Assembly: GCF_020622265.1 (NCBI RefSeq)
Contig: NZ_JACNMQ010000004.1
Span: 1-64,000, forward strand
Reading direction: 5' to 3'
Source of the DNA: Halomonas sp. M20
GTDB lineage: Bacteria > Pseudomonadota > Gammaproteobacteria > Pseudomonadales > Halomonadaceae
DNA length: 64,000 bases
A program made the position numbers and the translations under genes. Of this stretch, positions 19,201-28,461 are shown in pieces (position 1 is the stretch's first letter; every line of letters starts with the position of its first letter). A model generated the notes under the pieces. The model did no database searches, was not told where the DNA came from, and saw nothing but the letters and a program-made list of their open reading frames with translations.

Positions 19201-20858
19201 CACGATGTCTCCTTATCGTCGGCGGCTTCGGCACGCAGCTTGAAGCGCTGAATCTTGCCGCTGGGGGTCTTGGGCAGGGTGTCGACGAACGCGATCTCTC
19301 GTGGATAGGCATGAGACGACAGGCGATCCCGCACCCGCTGGCGAATTTCATCCGCCAATGCCTCGCTCGGCTCGAAACCATCGCGGAGCACCACGTAAGA
19401 TTTGATTACCTCACCCCGGATTGAATCCGGCTTGCCCACCGCCGCGGATTCCGCCACGGCGGGATGGGCCATGACGGAGTTCTCCACGTCGGTCGGCCCG
19501 ACCCGGTAACCGGCGGTGGTAATGATGTCGTCGTTACGGCCGGCGAAGCAAAAGGTGCCGTCGGCTTCACGCACCACCACGTCGCCAGTCAAATAATAGC
19601 CTTCGGCAAAAGGCTCTTTCTCCTGCCAGGTGTAGCCGGGAAAGAAGTGCGCCGGTGAAGCGGCGATATCCACCCCCAGCACACCGGGCTCCCCTACCGG
19701 CAGCTCATTGTATTCCGCATCCAATACCGCGAGGCGATAACCCGGCAATGGCGTGCCCATTCCCCCTACCGGTTTTGGATGCTCAAGGGCATGGTGATTG
19801 CAGCAGGTCATGCCGGTTTCGGTCTGGCCATAGTGATCCATTACCGGGCAACCTAACGCGCCCTCGACCCAACTCACCACCTCGGTATTCAAAGGTTCGC
19901 CGGCGGAACTCGTTACCCGCAGCGAGAGCTTGTCTTTTGCCTCATCGAACAGGTTTGAGGCCTTCATCAAACGGTAGGCGGTGGGGGCAGCGGCGAAGTT
20001 GGTAATCCCGTGCTTGATCATGAAATCAAGCGCGCCCTGAGCATCGAAGGCCGTCTCGCAAAAATGCGTGGTGGCGCCCAACAACAGCGGACCTGCGATC
20101 GCGTAGTAGAGCCCGTAGGCCCAGCCCGGGTCCGCCATATTCCAGAAGCGATCCTCCACCCGCAGATCGATGGCCAATTCCATGTACAGGGCAAAGGCGG
20201 ATAGCGCCGACAAAGGCACCGCCACCCCTTTGGGCTTGCCCACGGTGCCAGAGGTGAACATCTGCAGGAAAGGCGCGCTAGGATCGAGTCGTGGCGGCTC
20301 TGTTTCTATCGCCGGATGCGCTATGGCGGCTTTCCAATCGAGATCTTCCTTATGTTCATTGTCAGCGTCGCTGATACGCAGTACCGGTGGGCACTGGCTG
20401 AGATCATCTAATTTATGCCGGTTTGCCTGATCGGTGATGACGAGACGCGCACCCGCTCGGGCCAGTCGAAAATCCACGGCATCGGGGCCGAAGGCGGTGA
20501 ACAAGGGCTGATAGACGGCACCGATACGCCAAGTCGCCAACACCGCAATCATCAACTCAGGCGTGCGCGGCAACATGCAGGCGATACGATCCCCTGCGCC
20601 AAGGCCTGCCGATTGCAACCACCCTGCCAGGCGCGCGCTGGCCTGTTCCAGTTCCGCATAGCTCCAGCGAGTCACCCCACCCTGGGTGTCTTCATGTACC
20701 AAAGCGATACGCTCGCCATTGCCCTCGCGCAGGTGGCGGGCGCAGCAGGCATCGAAGGCATTCAGCTTTCCATCCTGATGATCATCCAGCCGGGCCACTG
20801 TCTCATCGATCGAGAAGCGATCCATATAGGATGCGTAATCCTTGGGTACTGTTGTCAT
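19200..20858 (-). CDS. AMP-forming acyl-CoA synthetase
   Basis: 552 aa, ANL adenylate-forming superfamily, of the acetyl-/medium-chain type rather than the FadD type. The AMP-binding loop [11 protein letters not shown] is at about 210-220, the second core motif [11 protein letters not shown] at about 340-350, and the C-terminal Lys motif [13 protein letters not shown] near the end. It activates a carboxylic acid to its CoA thioester with ATP. The acid is not known; short- to medium-chain or branched acids fit. First gene of a two-gene operon with the SDR, with a palindrome at 20879-20896 in its promoter region. Confidence 0.85.
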   Translation of the reverse strand: MTTVPKDYASYMDRFSIDETVARLDDHQDGKLNAFDACCARHLREGNGERIALVHEDTQGGVTRWSYAELEQASARLAGWLQSAGLGAGDRIACMLPRTPELMIAVLATWRIGAVYQPLFTAFGPDAVDFRLARAGARLVITDQANRHKLDDLSQCPPVLRISDADNEHKEDLDWKAAIAHPAIETEPPRLDPSAPFLQMFTSGTVGKPKGVAVPLSALSAFALYMELAIDLRVEDRFWNMADPGWAYGLYYAIAGPLLLGATTHFCETAFDAQGALDFMIKHGITNFAAAPTAYRLMKASNLFDEAKDKLSLRVTSSAGEPLNTEVVSWVEGALGCPVMDHYGQTETGMTCCNHHALEHPKPVGGMGTPLPGYRLAVLDAEYNELPVGEPGVLGVDIAASPAHFFPGYTWQEKEPFAEGYYLTGDVVVREADGTFCFAGRNDDIITTAGYRVGPTDVENSVMAHPAVAESAAVGKPDSIRGEVIKSYVVLRDGFEPSEALADEIRQRVRDRLSSHAYPREIAFVDTLPKTPSGKIQRFKLRAEAADDKETS

Positions 20859-20878
20859 TGTTCGACTCCCTGTTTTTC

Positions 20879-20896
20879 GTTAACGTAAACGTCAAC
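20879..20896. promoter_or_regulatory. imperfect palindrome before the acyl-CoA synthetase
   Basis: GTTAACGTAAACGTCAAC matches its own reverse complement at 14 of 18 positions. It lies 20 bases upstream of the synthetase ATG. The ACGT-nn-ACGT pattern is reminiscent of operators of MerR-type LiuR/AtuR regulators of branched-chain acyl-CoA breakdown, from memory of that motif. Confidence 0.45.
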
Positions 20897-21047
20897 CAAT
20901 ATTGACTGTAGCTTGCCCGACCCGGGTGCCTCGGTAAACCCTAGCCAGAGTGTTGCAAAGGCACAAGGGAACATGCCCGTCGCGTCTTTAGACCAAGGGA
21001 TAAACAGTACCGCAATCCATTGCACAAGGTCGTCAAGAAGGCTTCAC

Positions 21048-21068
21048 TAAAGACACTGCTTGTCTTTA
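21048..21068. repeat. inverted repeat in the thiolase leader
   Basis: TAAAGACA and TGTCTTTA, perfect 8-base arms around 5 bases, 46 bases before the thiolase ATG. It could be an operator or an mRNA leader hairpin. Confidence 0.45.
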
Positions 21069-21114
21069 TTCAATCCAGCATTGCTCTACCGTTCATCTTT
21101 TTTAGGAGAACACC

Positions 21115-22302
21115 ATGACCGCCTCATCCGATGTCGTGATTCTTTCCGGCGCCCGCACGCCCATGGGTGGAATGCTCGGCAGCCTGTCCAGCCTTACCGC
21201 CCCGGAGCTGGGGGCAGCCGCCATCCGCGCCGCCATCGAACGTGCCGGCATAGATGCCAGCAGCATAGACGAGGGCATCATCGGCTGCGTGCTGCCCGGC
21301 GGGGTCAAGCAAGGGCCTGGACGCCAAGCCATGCGCAAGGCCGGCATTCCGGATGGCATCGGCGCCACTACCATCAACAAACTATGCGGTTCCGGCATGA
21401 AGGCCACCATGATGGCTCACGATCTGATTCGCGCCGGCAGCGGCAACATTCTGCTGGCCGGCGGTATGGAATCGATGTCCAATGCACCGCATGTGCTGAC
21501 CAAGGCCCGCAGCGGCTATCGTCTCGGCCACGGCGAACTCAAGGACCACATGTTCCTCGACGGTCTGGAGGACGCCGAGACCGGCAAACTGATGGGCGCC
21601 TTCGCTCAGCAGGTGGCGGATGAGCGCGGCTATTCTCGGGAGCGCATGGACGATTTCGCCATAGCTTCTCTCGAGCGTGCCATGGCGGCTCACGAGAAAG
21701 GCGAGCTGAGCGGCGAAATGGTATCGGTCACGGTCACCACCCGCGCCGGCGAAAGCGTCGTCGAGCGCGACGAACAGCCCTTCCAGGCCAAGCTCGACAA
21801 GATTCGCGGCCTGCGCCCGGCCTTTGCCAAGGACGGCACCATCACCGCCGCCAATGCCAGTTCCATCTCCGATGGCGCCTCGGCTTTGATCCTGGCAAGC
21901 TCCGAGGCCGCCGAGCGCGAGGGTGCCAGGCCCCTTGCCCGCATTCTCGGCCATAGCACCCACTCCCAGCATCCAAGCGAATTCACCATCGCCCCGGTGG
22001 GTGCTATCGACAAGCTACTGAAAAAACTCGACTGGCGAGCGAGTGATGTCGACCTGTTCGAGATCAACGAAGCCTTCGCCGTAGTTACCTTGATGGCCAT
22101 GGACGACCACGACATCCCACACGACAAGGTCAACGTGTTCGGCGGCGCCTGCGCTCAGGGTCATCCGATCGGCTCCACTGGCTCGCGGATCATCGCCACC
22201 CTGCTCAATGCCCTGCGCCAGCGTGGTGGCAAGCGCGGCATCGCCAGCCTGTGCATTGGGGGAGGCGAGGCGACGGCGGTGGCGGTCGAACTGATCGACT
22301 GA
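21115..22302 (+). CDS. acetyl-CoA C-acyltransferase (thiolase)
   Basis: 395 aa. The acyl-carrying Cys91 in KLCGSGMKA, the NEAFA motif, and the second catalytic Cys in GGACAQGHPIGSTGSR near the C-terminus are all present. It cleaves 3-ketoacyl-CoA with CoA, or condenses two acetyl-CoA. The length and the GHPIG context fit the PhaA/AtoB biosynthetic-type subfamily as well as degradative thiolases. Strong TAGGAGA ribosome site. It is divergent from the synthetase-SDR operon, with which it probably works, and followed by a strong terminator. Confidence 0.9.
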   Translation: MTASSDVVILSGARTPMGGMLGSLSSLTAPELGAAAIRAAIERAGIDASSIDEGIIGCVLPGGVKQGPGRQAMRKAGIPDGIGATTINKLCGSGMKATMMAHDLIRAGSGNILLAGGMESMSNAPHVLTKARSGYRLGHGELKDHMFLDGLEDAETGKLMGAFAQQVADERGYSRERMDDFAIASLERAMAAHEKGELSGEMVSVTVTTRAGESVVERDEQPFQAKLDKIRGLRPAFAKDGTITAANASSISDGASALILASSEAAEREGARPLARILGHSTHSQHPSEFTIAPVGAIDKLLKKLDWRASDVDLFEINEAFAVVTLMAMDDHDIPHDKVNVFGGACAQGHPIGSTGSRIIATLLNALRQRGGKRGIASLCIGGGEATAVAVELID

Positions 22303-22316
22303 TCGTCGCTGCACCG

Positions 22317-22350
22317 ACGCCCGCCTTATCTACCGGAAGGCGGGCGTTTT
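22317..22350 (+). terminator. terminator after the thiolase gene
   Basis: 11-base arms ACGCCCGCCTT / AAGGCGGGCGT, 9-base loop, then TTT. It also lies at the end of the converging fetB gene and may act in both directions. Confidence 0.8.
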
Positions 22351-23153
22351 CATGACTGAGGTACCGACAGACGATCTAGCCTCAGCCGCTCCCTGCCATC
22401 GAACAGTCGGCGACTGCCCGCCGCTACTGCCGCCAGGGTGCCGAATCCGGTGCCCAAAGTGATGGTGAACATGATGAGGATCTGATACTTGACCGCCAAA
22501 GCCGGCGCGGTGCCGGCGAGGATCTGACCGGTCATCATGCCCGGCAGGCTGACCACCCCGGCGGCGGCCATGGCATTGATCATGGGCATCAGACCGCTAC
22601 GCATCGCCTCACGGCGAATGTCGCCGATCGCCTCCTGCCAAGGCTGGCCAAGCATTAGGCGATTCTCGATCACACCGCGCTGACGCCAAGCGGTATCCGT
22701 CAGACGATCCAGGGCCAATGCCGCCCCGGTCATGGTATTGCCGAGCATCATGCCGAGCAGCGGGATGGCATACTGCGGTTGATACCAGGGCTCCGGACCG
22801 ATGATCACGGTCAAGGTCAATATCGCAACGGTAAACGAGGAGAGAAACATCGCCAGGGTGCCGATGCCAAAAGCCCAGCCGCCGCGCAGGCGGCGCTTCT
22901 GGCGCGCCATCACCTCGCGACCGGCGATCAACAACATGCCCAACGCCATCAACGCCACCCAATGGAGTTGCGCCGAGGCGAACAGAGCCTCCAGCACCAG
23001 GCCGACAAGGGCAAGCTGGATCGCGGTGCGCGCCGCGGCGATCAGCAGGCTCCGGCTCATGCCCAGACGGACTGCCGTCATACAGCCGGCCAACGCTACG
23101 ACCAGCAGCGCCGCCAGTGCCAGTTGCCACCAGGAGAGTGCGATCACGTCCAT
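22350..23153 (-). CDS. fetB: FetB-like ABC permease (UPF0014 family)
   Basis: 267 aa from the ATG at 23153 ([12 protein letters not shown]). An open frame extends upstream to 23438, but that part is out-of-frame shadow of fetA. It has about 6-7 hydrophobic segments and the family core PLLGMMLGNTMTGAALALDRL and MIGMM-like loops of YbbM/FetB. FetAB in E. coli is an iron exporter that relieves oxidative stress; the assignment of substrate here rests on family only. It overlaps fetA by 10 bases. Confidence 0.8.
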   Translation of the reverse strand: MDVIALSWWQLALAALLVVALAGCMTAVRLGMSRSLLIAAARTAIQLALVGLVLEALFASAQLHWVALMALGMLLIAGREVMARQKRRLRGGWAFGIGTLAMFLSSFTVAILTLTVIIGPEPWYQPQYAIPLLGMMLGNTMTGAALALDRLTDTAWRQRGVIENRLMLGQPWQEAIGDIRREAMRSGLMPMINAMAAAGVVSLPGMMTGQILAGTAPALAVKYQILIMFTITLGTGFGTLAAVAAGSRRLFDGRERLRLDRLSVPQS

Positions 23154-23839
23154 GGGCTCGCCTCTTCGTTTGCCGTGCTGTTCACCAGTTGCCCCGCCTC
23201 GATACGCAAATGACGATCGGCAACGCGAGCAATCTGAGCGCCATGATGGGCGACCCAGAGCACCGGCCAGCCTTCCTGGCGAATGCGTGACGTGAGCCAA
23301 GCCTCGACGCGATGCACGTTGGCTTCGTCCAGGTTGGCGGTGGGTTCGTCGAGCAGCAGAGCCGAAGGTTTCCGGCACAATGCACGCAGCAGCGCCAGGC
23401 GCTGCTTCTCCCCGGAGGAGAGCCGGCTGATCTGCCACTCCAGCACCGTGCGCTCGAAGCCCAGCGCTTCGATATCAGAGATATCCGGCTCGTCGGCGAA
23501 GTGCTCGCCAACGCTATCCGCCCACCAGTGGCTCTCCGCCGGCACCAGCATGACAGCTCGACGCCAAAGATGCCCCACCATGCTGGACTGCTCTTCTTCA
23601 CCTAGCCGAACCTCGCCGCCGTGAGGCTCCAGATCCGCCAAGGCACGCAACATTCGGCTCTTGCCCGAGCCGCTGGCTCCAGAGAGGCAGACAATTTCGC
23701 CCGGTGCCACTGTCAAGTGAACCGGGACCAGAAGATCGTCCAGACTCACTCCATCGAGACGCAAGGATTCGTTTGTGGCCACTCCTCCCCCATGGACTCG
23801 CCCGTGTAGGGCGAGCATAGCAACTTTGGAGTCAACCAT
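23144..23839 (-). CDS. fetA: FetA-like ABC ATP-binding protein
   Basis: 231 aa. Walker [10 protein letters not shown] (about 54-62), signature [15 protein letters not shown] (about 139-153), Walker [12 protein letters not shown] (about 159-169). The partner of the permease that follows (10-base overlap). Its start lies 8 bases inside the end of pstB, so the pair is transcriptionally and translationally joined to the phosphate importer operon. It is shorter than PstB and of the YbbL/FetA type. Confidence 0.8.
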   Translation of the reverse strand: MVDSKVAMLALHGRVHGGGVATNESLRLDGVSLDDLLVPVHLTVAPGEIVCLSGASGSGKSRMLRALADLEPHGGEVRLGEEEQSSMVGHLWRRAVMLVPAESHWWADSVGEHFADEPDISDIEALGFERTVLEWQISRLSSGEKQRLALLRALCRKPSALLLDEPTANLDEANVHRVEAWLTSRIRQEGWPVLWVAHHGAQIARVADRHLRIEAGQLVNSTANEEASPWT

Positions 23840-24713
23840 AGCGCCCGGTAATGTAGTCCTCCGCCTTTTTGGTATGGGGGTTGGAGAACATCAGCCGCGT
23901 ATCGTTGTATTCGATCAGCTCACCGAGATGGAAAAACGCCGTGTAATCCGCGACCCGCGCCGCCTGCTGCATGTTGTGGGTCACCGTGACGATGGTGAAC
24001 TGTTGCTTGAGCTTGTCCATCAGATCCTCAATGGTCGCCGTCGATATCGGGTCCAGCGCCGAGGTTGGTTCATCCATGAGGATCACGTCCGGCTTCACCG
24101 CAATCGCTCGGGCAATACATAACCGTTGCTGTTGACCACCGGAGAGTGAGGTGCCCGGCTGATGAAGCTTATCCTTGACTTCGTTCCACAACCCGGCGGC
24201 GCGTAGCGCCTGTTCCACCAACTCATCCTGTTCCGCCTTACGGCTCACCAGATCATGCATGCGCGGCGCGTAGGCGATATTTTCATAGATCGATTTGGGA
24301 AACGGATTGGGCTTCTGGAACACCATGCCCACCCGCCGACGCAGGGCGATCTCGTCCATCTTGGGATCGTTGACATCTCGTCCGTCCATCTCCACCAGCC
24401 CTTCGATCTTGACGCTGCGAATCAGATCGTTCATGCGATTGAGACACCGCAGAAAGGTCGACTTGCCGCAACCGGAAGGGCCGATCAACGCGGTAACGTT
24501 GTGCTGATAGACATCGATATTGATGTTCTTTAACGCCTGATTGGTGCCATACCAGAGATTGAGATCACGCACGCGGATGCTCAACTCGTGACACGCATCC
24601 TCGTTGATATTGACGGGGTTTCCCTGGGTCGAGGGCTGTGCCGGCTTAGACACCGACTCCTTCGAGAGCTCCGCGGGGTCGGCTTCTCGATTGGCAAGCT
24701 GTTCGTTGAGCAT
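23832..24713 (-). CDS. pstB: phosphate ABC transporter ATPase PstB
   Basis: 293 aa, with a roughly 40-residue N-terminal extension compared with E. coli PstB (257 aa). Walker [10 protein letters not shown] (about 78-86), signature [14 protein letters not shown], Walker [14 protein letters not shown] are intact. It powers high-affinity phosphate import through PstA/PstC. The gene lies 37 bases after pstA and overlaps fetA by 8 bases. The usual next gene phoU is absent. Confidence 0.95.
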   Translation of the reverse strand: MLNEQLANREADPAELSKESVSKPAQPSTQGNPVNINEDACHELSIRVRDLNLWYGTNQALKNINIDVYQHNVTALIGPSGCGKSTFLRCLNRMNDLIRSVKIEGLVEMDGRDVNDPKMDEIALRRRVGMVFQKPNPFPKSIYENIAYAPRMHDLVSRKAEQDELVEQALRAAGLWNEVKDKLHQPGTSLSGGQQQRLCIARAIAVKPDVILMDEPTSALDPISTATIEDLMDKLKQQFTIVTVTHNMQQAARVADYTAFFHLGELIEYNDTRLMFSNPHTKKAEDYITGRYG

Positions 24714-24750
24714 AAGAGTTTCCTGGTCAAGTCATGAATATGGAGGATGC

Positions 24751-25917
24751 TTACCAGCGCCGTTCAAATTTCTTGCGCATCCATACTGCGGTGGCATTAA
24801 GCGAGATGAGCACGGCAAGCAGAACCAATATGCCGCCGGCGGTCTTCTCGACGAAGGCGCGATCCGGCTCGCCGGCCCAGGTGAATATCTGCGCCGGCAT
24901 CACCGTGGCGGCATCGGTAAAGGAGGCGGTTACGTCGGGGATGAAGGCCACCATGCCGATGATGATCAGCGGTGCGGTTTCGCCCATGGCCTGGGCCAGA
25001 CCGATGATCGAGCCGGTAAGAATGCCCGGAAAGGACAATGGCAGCACATGATCCCGCACTACCTGCCAACGGGAGCAGCCGACCCCGAAGGCCGCCTGAC
25101 GAATGGTGTCCGGCACGCTGCGTAAGGCGGTTCGCGTGGCAATGATGATCACCGGGAGCGTCATCAAGGCCAGGGTCAGCCCCCCGACCAGCGGGGTCGA
25201 GCGCGGCACGCCAAAGAAGTTGATATAGATGGCCAGGCCCAACAGGCCAAACAGGATCGATGGGACTGCCGCCAGGTTATTGATATTGATCTCGATGATC
25301 TGGGTCAGCCAGTTGTCCGTGGCGAACTCTTCAAGGTACACCGCCGTCATCACGCCGATGGGAAAACACACCAGCATGGTCACGATCAGCGTCATCACCG
25401 TACCCACCGCCGCGGAGGCAATGCCGGCAAGCTCCGGCATCTTCGAGTCGCCGGCGGTGAAAAAGCGAGTATTGAACCTGAGTTCCACCTGCCCTTTCGC
25501 CAGCAGATCGTCGATGACGACCATCTGATCGTCCTTGAGTCGCGTATGGTGGCCCTTGAGATACTGATCCACCGCACTATCCGCCAGCGCCCACTCCATG
25601 CGAGTGGTGCCCGTCAAATCCGGGTTGTCCCGCATCCTCATGGGCAAAGTGCGCAGGAAACCTCGGCTCACCAGACGCCGTACATCCTCGTTCACCGCCG
25701 CCGGCGGCATCTTCTGGCTCTGCTCGCTGTAGGTGACTTCTACCTGGATCTGCGCTTGTTGAAACGCCGGCAAGCCTTTCACCAGCATGTCGCTGATGAA
25801 CACCACCAGAAAGGTCGCCGCCAGCGCAAGCGCTCCCATGGAGAGCCATTTCAGTCGGGCCGTCTTGTGATGGCGACGCTTGAGCTGAGCGGTGATCTCG
25901 TCGAAGGATTGGCTCAT
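24751..25917 (-). CDS. pstA: phosphate ABC transporter permease PstA
   Basis: 388 aa, longer than E. coli PstA (296 aa). The extra length is a periplasmic segment between the first hydrophobic stretch (about 25-48) and the permease core (from about 170), as in many marine bacteria. The permease EAA-like loop is around ALRSVPDTIRQAAFGVGCSRWQVV. It forms the inner-membrane channel with PstC. 19 bases after pstC. Confidence 0.92.
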   Translation of the reverse strand: MSQSFDEITAQLKRRHHKTARLKWLSMGALALAATFLVVFISDMLVKGLPAFQQAQIQVEVTYSEQSQKMPPAAVNEDVRRLVSRGFLRTLPMRMRDNPDLTGTTRMEWALADSAVDQYLKGHHTRLKDDQMVVIDDLLAKGQVELRFNTRFFTAGDSKMPELAGIASAAVGTVMTLIVTMLVCFPIGVMTAVYLEEFATDNWLTQIIEININNLAAVPSILFGLLGLAIYINFFGVPRSTPLVGGLTLALMTLPVIIIATRTALRSVPDTIRQAAFGVGCSRWQVVRDHVLPLSFPGILTGSIIGLAQAMGETAPLIIIGMVAFIPDVTASFTDAATVMPAQIFTWAGEPDRAFVEKTAGGILVLLAVLISLNATAVWMRKKFERRW

Positions 25918-25936
25918 GGGGTCATCCTTTGCATTC

Positions 25937-27193
25937 TCATAGTTCGTTGGAGCGATATTTTTCGCGGAAGCGACGAATCATGATCACCGAGACCATGTTC
26001 AGCACCAGGGTCACCACGAACAGCACCAACCCCAGGGCAAACGCAGAGAGGGTTTCGGCACTCTCGAACTCCTGATCCCCAGTCAAGGCGGCAACGATAC
26101 GCACCGTCACCGTGGTCATGTCCTCCAGCGGGTTGGCGGTCAGATTGGGTCGCATGCCTGCGGCCATGACCACGATCATGGTCTCCCCCAGGGCCCGGGA
26201 GACCGCCAGTAGGGATGCGGAGATGATGCCGGGAATGGCGGCAGGCAAGACCACGCTGGTGATGGTCTCCGCCTTGGTCATCCCTAATGCCAGGGAGCCT
26301 TCGCGCATGCTATCCGGCACCGCGTTAATCACATCGTCGGAAAGCGACGAGATGAACGGAATGATCATGATGCCCATGACGATGCCCGGGGCCAGGGCAT
26401 TATTGAAGGAGGCATCCAATCCGAAGAAACCTGCGACATCGACGATGATCGGCGCCACGGTAATGGCGGCAAAAAAGCCGTAGACCACCGTGGGAATACC
26501 CGCGAGCACTTCCAGTACCGGCTTGGCCAGGGTGCGCACTCGAGCCGGAGAGAATTCCGCCATGTAGACGGCGGCCATGAGGCCGATGGGGATCGCTACC
26601 AGCATGGCAATCAGAGTGATGAGAAAGGTACCGGCAAACAGCGGCACCGACCCGAACTGGGCCGCACTGGCACCTTCGTCGGCGCGTCCGGCAGCGGCCA
26701 GGAAGCTATTGCCCGGTGCCCAAGTGGTACCGGTAATGAACTCCCAGAAGCTTTGCATTTGAAAGAAGCGAACTGCCTCGAACACGATCGAGATCAGAAT
26801 ACCCAGGGTCGTCACGATGGAGACCATTGCCGCCGCTGCCAAAATAGTGCGGATCACCCTCTCGATGGCTTGACGCGCGTGAAAATCCGGACGCACCTGG
26901 GAAAGACCAATCAGCAAGCCGATAACGGCCACCCCCAGACTGGCCCCAAGCAGATAGAGCGTGGGAATGTCCGCTCCGAGAAGCAGCAGGACGAAGGCGC
27001 CCAAGGCGGCCACCAACAGCGCGGGGCCGGCGGTGCTCAGTACCGAAAACCAGGCGTATTGGTCAGGTTGAGCGGCCATCGCCGTACCATGGGTACGAAG
27101 ATGCGAGGCCCGGGCACGCGCCAGAAAAAAGGCCGCCAATCCCAGGAAGATGAGTACGGCAGAAAACAGCAGATAAATTTGGTTGATCGGCAT
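25937..27193 (-). CDS. pstC: phosphate ABC transporter permease PstC
   Basis: 418 aa, longer than E. coli PstC (319 aa). An N-terminal region with two or three extra hydrophobic segments (about 5-110) precedes the conserved core (from about 115), which carries the loop SMREGSLALGMTKAETITSVV at about 300. Partner of PstA in the inner membrane. Separated from pstS by 99 bases that contain a strong hairpin, which probably lowers its expression relative to the binding protein. Confidence 0.92.
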   Translation of the reverse strand: MPINQIYLLFSAVLIFLGLAAFFLARARASHLRTHGTAMAAQPDQYAWFSVLSTAGPALLVAALGAFVLLLLGADIPTLYLLGASLGVAVIGLLIGLSQVRPDFHARQAIERVIRTILAAAAMVSIVTTLGILISIVFEAVRFFQMQSFWEFITGTTWAPGNSFLAAAGRADEGASAAQFGSVPLFAGTFLITLIAMLVAIPIGLMAAVYMAEFSPARVRTLAKPVLEVLAGIPTVVYGFFAAITVAPIIVDVAGFFGLDASFNNALAPGIVMGIMIIPFISSLSDDVINAVPDSMREGSLALGMTKAETITSVVLPAAIPGIISASLLAVSRALGETMIVVMAAGMRPNLTANPLEDMTTVTVRIVAALTGDQEFESAETLSAFALGLVLFVVTLVLNMVSVIMIRRFREKYRSNEL

Positions 27194-27245
27194 CAGAACT
27201 CTCGTGTGATGAACCCAAAAATCAACAGGACCCTATCTCGGCATA

Positions 27246-27269
27246 GGCCGATAGCAAATGCTATCGGCC
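27246..27269 (-). repeat. intercistronic hairpin between pstS and pstC
   Basis: Perfect 10-base arms GGCCGATAGC / GCTATCGGCC around a 4-base loop. No U-tract follows, so it looks like a 3'-end stabiliser that lets the pstS message outlast the rest of the operon, as known for other binding-protein genes. Confidence 0.65.
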
Positions 27270-27292
27270 CATCCTGTGACTTCCAGAAGCGC

Positions 27293-28318
27293 TTACTTCA
27301 GCGCAGAAAGCTCAAGCGTTTCCTTACCCTTCACCGCGTCGCGCTCGGCTTGACGCTCTTCTTCCGGCAGCGGGATCAGCCCCAGTCCTTGTAGATAACC
27401 CATCGGCGCGATCATCTGCTCGCTCATGAACAGATCGGCATATTCATACATCGCCGGCACCTCATCGGCATGCTGATTCTTCACGTAGAAGAACATCGAG
27501 CGTGATACCGGGTATTCACCGGAGCTGATCGCCTCGGGCTCGGGGGCTACGCCATCGATCGAAGCGCCGTTCAAACTATCGGCATTTTCTTCGAGGAAGG
27601 AGTAACCGAAGATACCGAAAGCATCTGTATTCTCGGAAAGGCGTTGCACGATGAGGTTGTCGTTCTCGCCCGCATCGATATAGGCGCCATCGGAACGAAT
27701 GTCGGTGTAAACTTCGCCGCCGTAGGCATCCATATCTTCCGAGGCGGCTTCCATGACCAGTTCTTCGAAGGCGTCCCGAGTACCGGAGGTGGTGGGCGGA
27801 CCATAGACAGCGATCTCACGATCCGGCAAGGAGGCGTCGATATCGCTCCACTTCTTGTAAGGATTGTCGACCAGTTCGCCATTCTCATCACCGCTTTGGG
27901 GCACCTTGGCGGCCAGGGCCATGAAGAGCTGCTCCCGGGTGACGTCGATGGAGTCGTTGCTGTTCGACTGCGCGAAGGCGATGCCGTCATAACCGATCTT
28001 GGCCTCGGTAATGTCGGTCACGCCGTTCTCTTGGCAGCGCTCGAATTCCGAGGTTTTCATGCGTCTAGAGGCATTGGTGATATCCGGCGTCCCCTCGCCG
28101 ACCCCGTTGCAGAACAGTCGCAGACCACCGCCGGAGCCGGTGGACTCGATCACCGGGGTTGGATAGTCGGTAGTGGCACCAAACTCCTCGGCAACGTAAC
28201 TGGCGAACGGATAGACGGTGCTGGAACCGACGATACGCATCTGGTCCCGTGCTTGGGCGACACCGGCGACACTGAATACGGCGGCGGCGATAGCGGTTGT
28301 CCTGAAGATGCGATTCAT
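27293..28318 (-). CDS. pstS: phosphate-binding protein PstS
   Basis: 341 aa. A cleavable Sec signal (about 1-24, ending AGVAQA) shows export to the periplasm; no lipobox. The mature protein opens with MRIVGSSTVYPFASYVAEEF, the phosphate-binding pattern of the PstS/SphX type, and has the ESTGSGGGLRLFCNG phosphate loop at about 59-73. First gene of pstSCAB. A Pho box lies 61 bases upstream of its start. Confidence 0.94.
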   Translation of the reverse strand: MNRIFRTTAIAAAVFSVAGVAQARDQMRIVGSSTVYPFASYVAEEFGATTDYPTPVIESTGSGGGLRLFCNGVGEGTPDITNASRRMKTSEFERCQENGVTDITEAKIGYDGIAFAQSNSNDSIDVTREQLFMALAAKVPQSGDENGELVDNPYKKWSDIDASLPDREIAVYGPPTTSGTRDAFEELVMEAASEDMDAYGGEVYTDIRSDGAYIDAGENDNLIVQRLSENTDAFGIFGYSFLEENADSLNGASIDGVAPEPEAISSGEYPVSRSMFFYVKNQHADEVPAMYEYADLFMSEQMIAPMGYLQGLGLIPLPEEERQAERDAVKGKETLELSALK

Positions 28319-28348
28319 GCGCTAACTCCTGTCGATGAGCGTGATCAA

Positions 28349-28374
28349 CCTTGGCAAGACACAGGATGCCAAGG
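28349..28374. repeat. inverted repeat in the pstS promoter/leader
   Basis: CCTTGGCA and TGCCAAGG, 8-base arms around 10 bases, between the Pho box and the pstS start. It may form a leader hairpin. Confidence 0.4.
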
Positions 28375-28378
28375 AAAA

Positions 28379-28396
28379 ATGACAGGTTCATGACAG
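28379..28396 (-). promoter_or_regulatory. Pho box (PhoB operator) of the pst operon
   Basis: The minus strand reads CTGTCATGAACCTGTCAT: two exact CTGTCAT direct repeats separated by 4 bases, the consensus binding site of phosphorylated PhoB. It indicates induction of pstSCAB, and probably of the joined fetAB, on phosphate starvation. Confidence 0.88.
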
Positions 28397-28461
28397 GAAC
28401 AAAGAGAAGAGAACGAAGGCGATAAATGTGTGCTTCCAAGGCTACCTGGAGAAGCGTTTTC

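Noticed and set aside
23154-23438. N-terminal extension of FetB
   Set aside because: It is the out-of-frame shadow of fetA. The family start MDVIALSWW at 23153 is correct.
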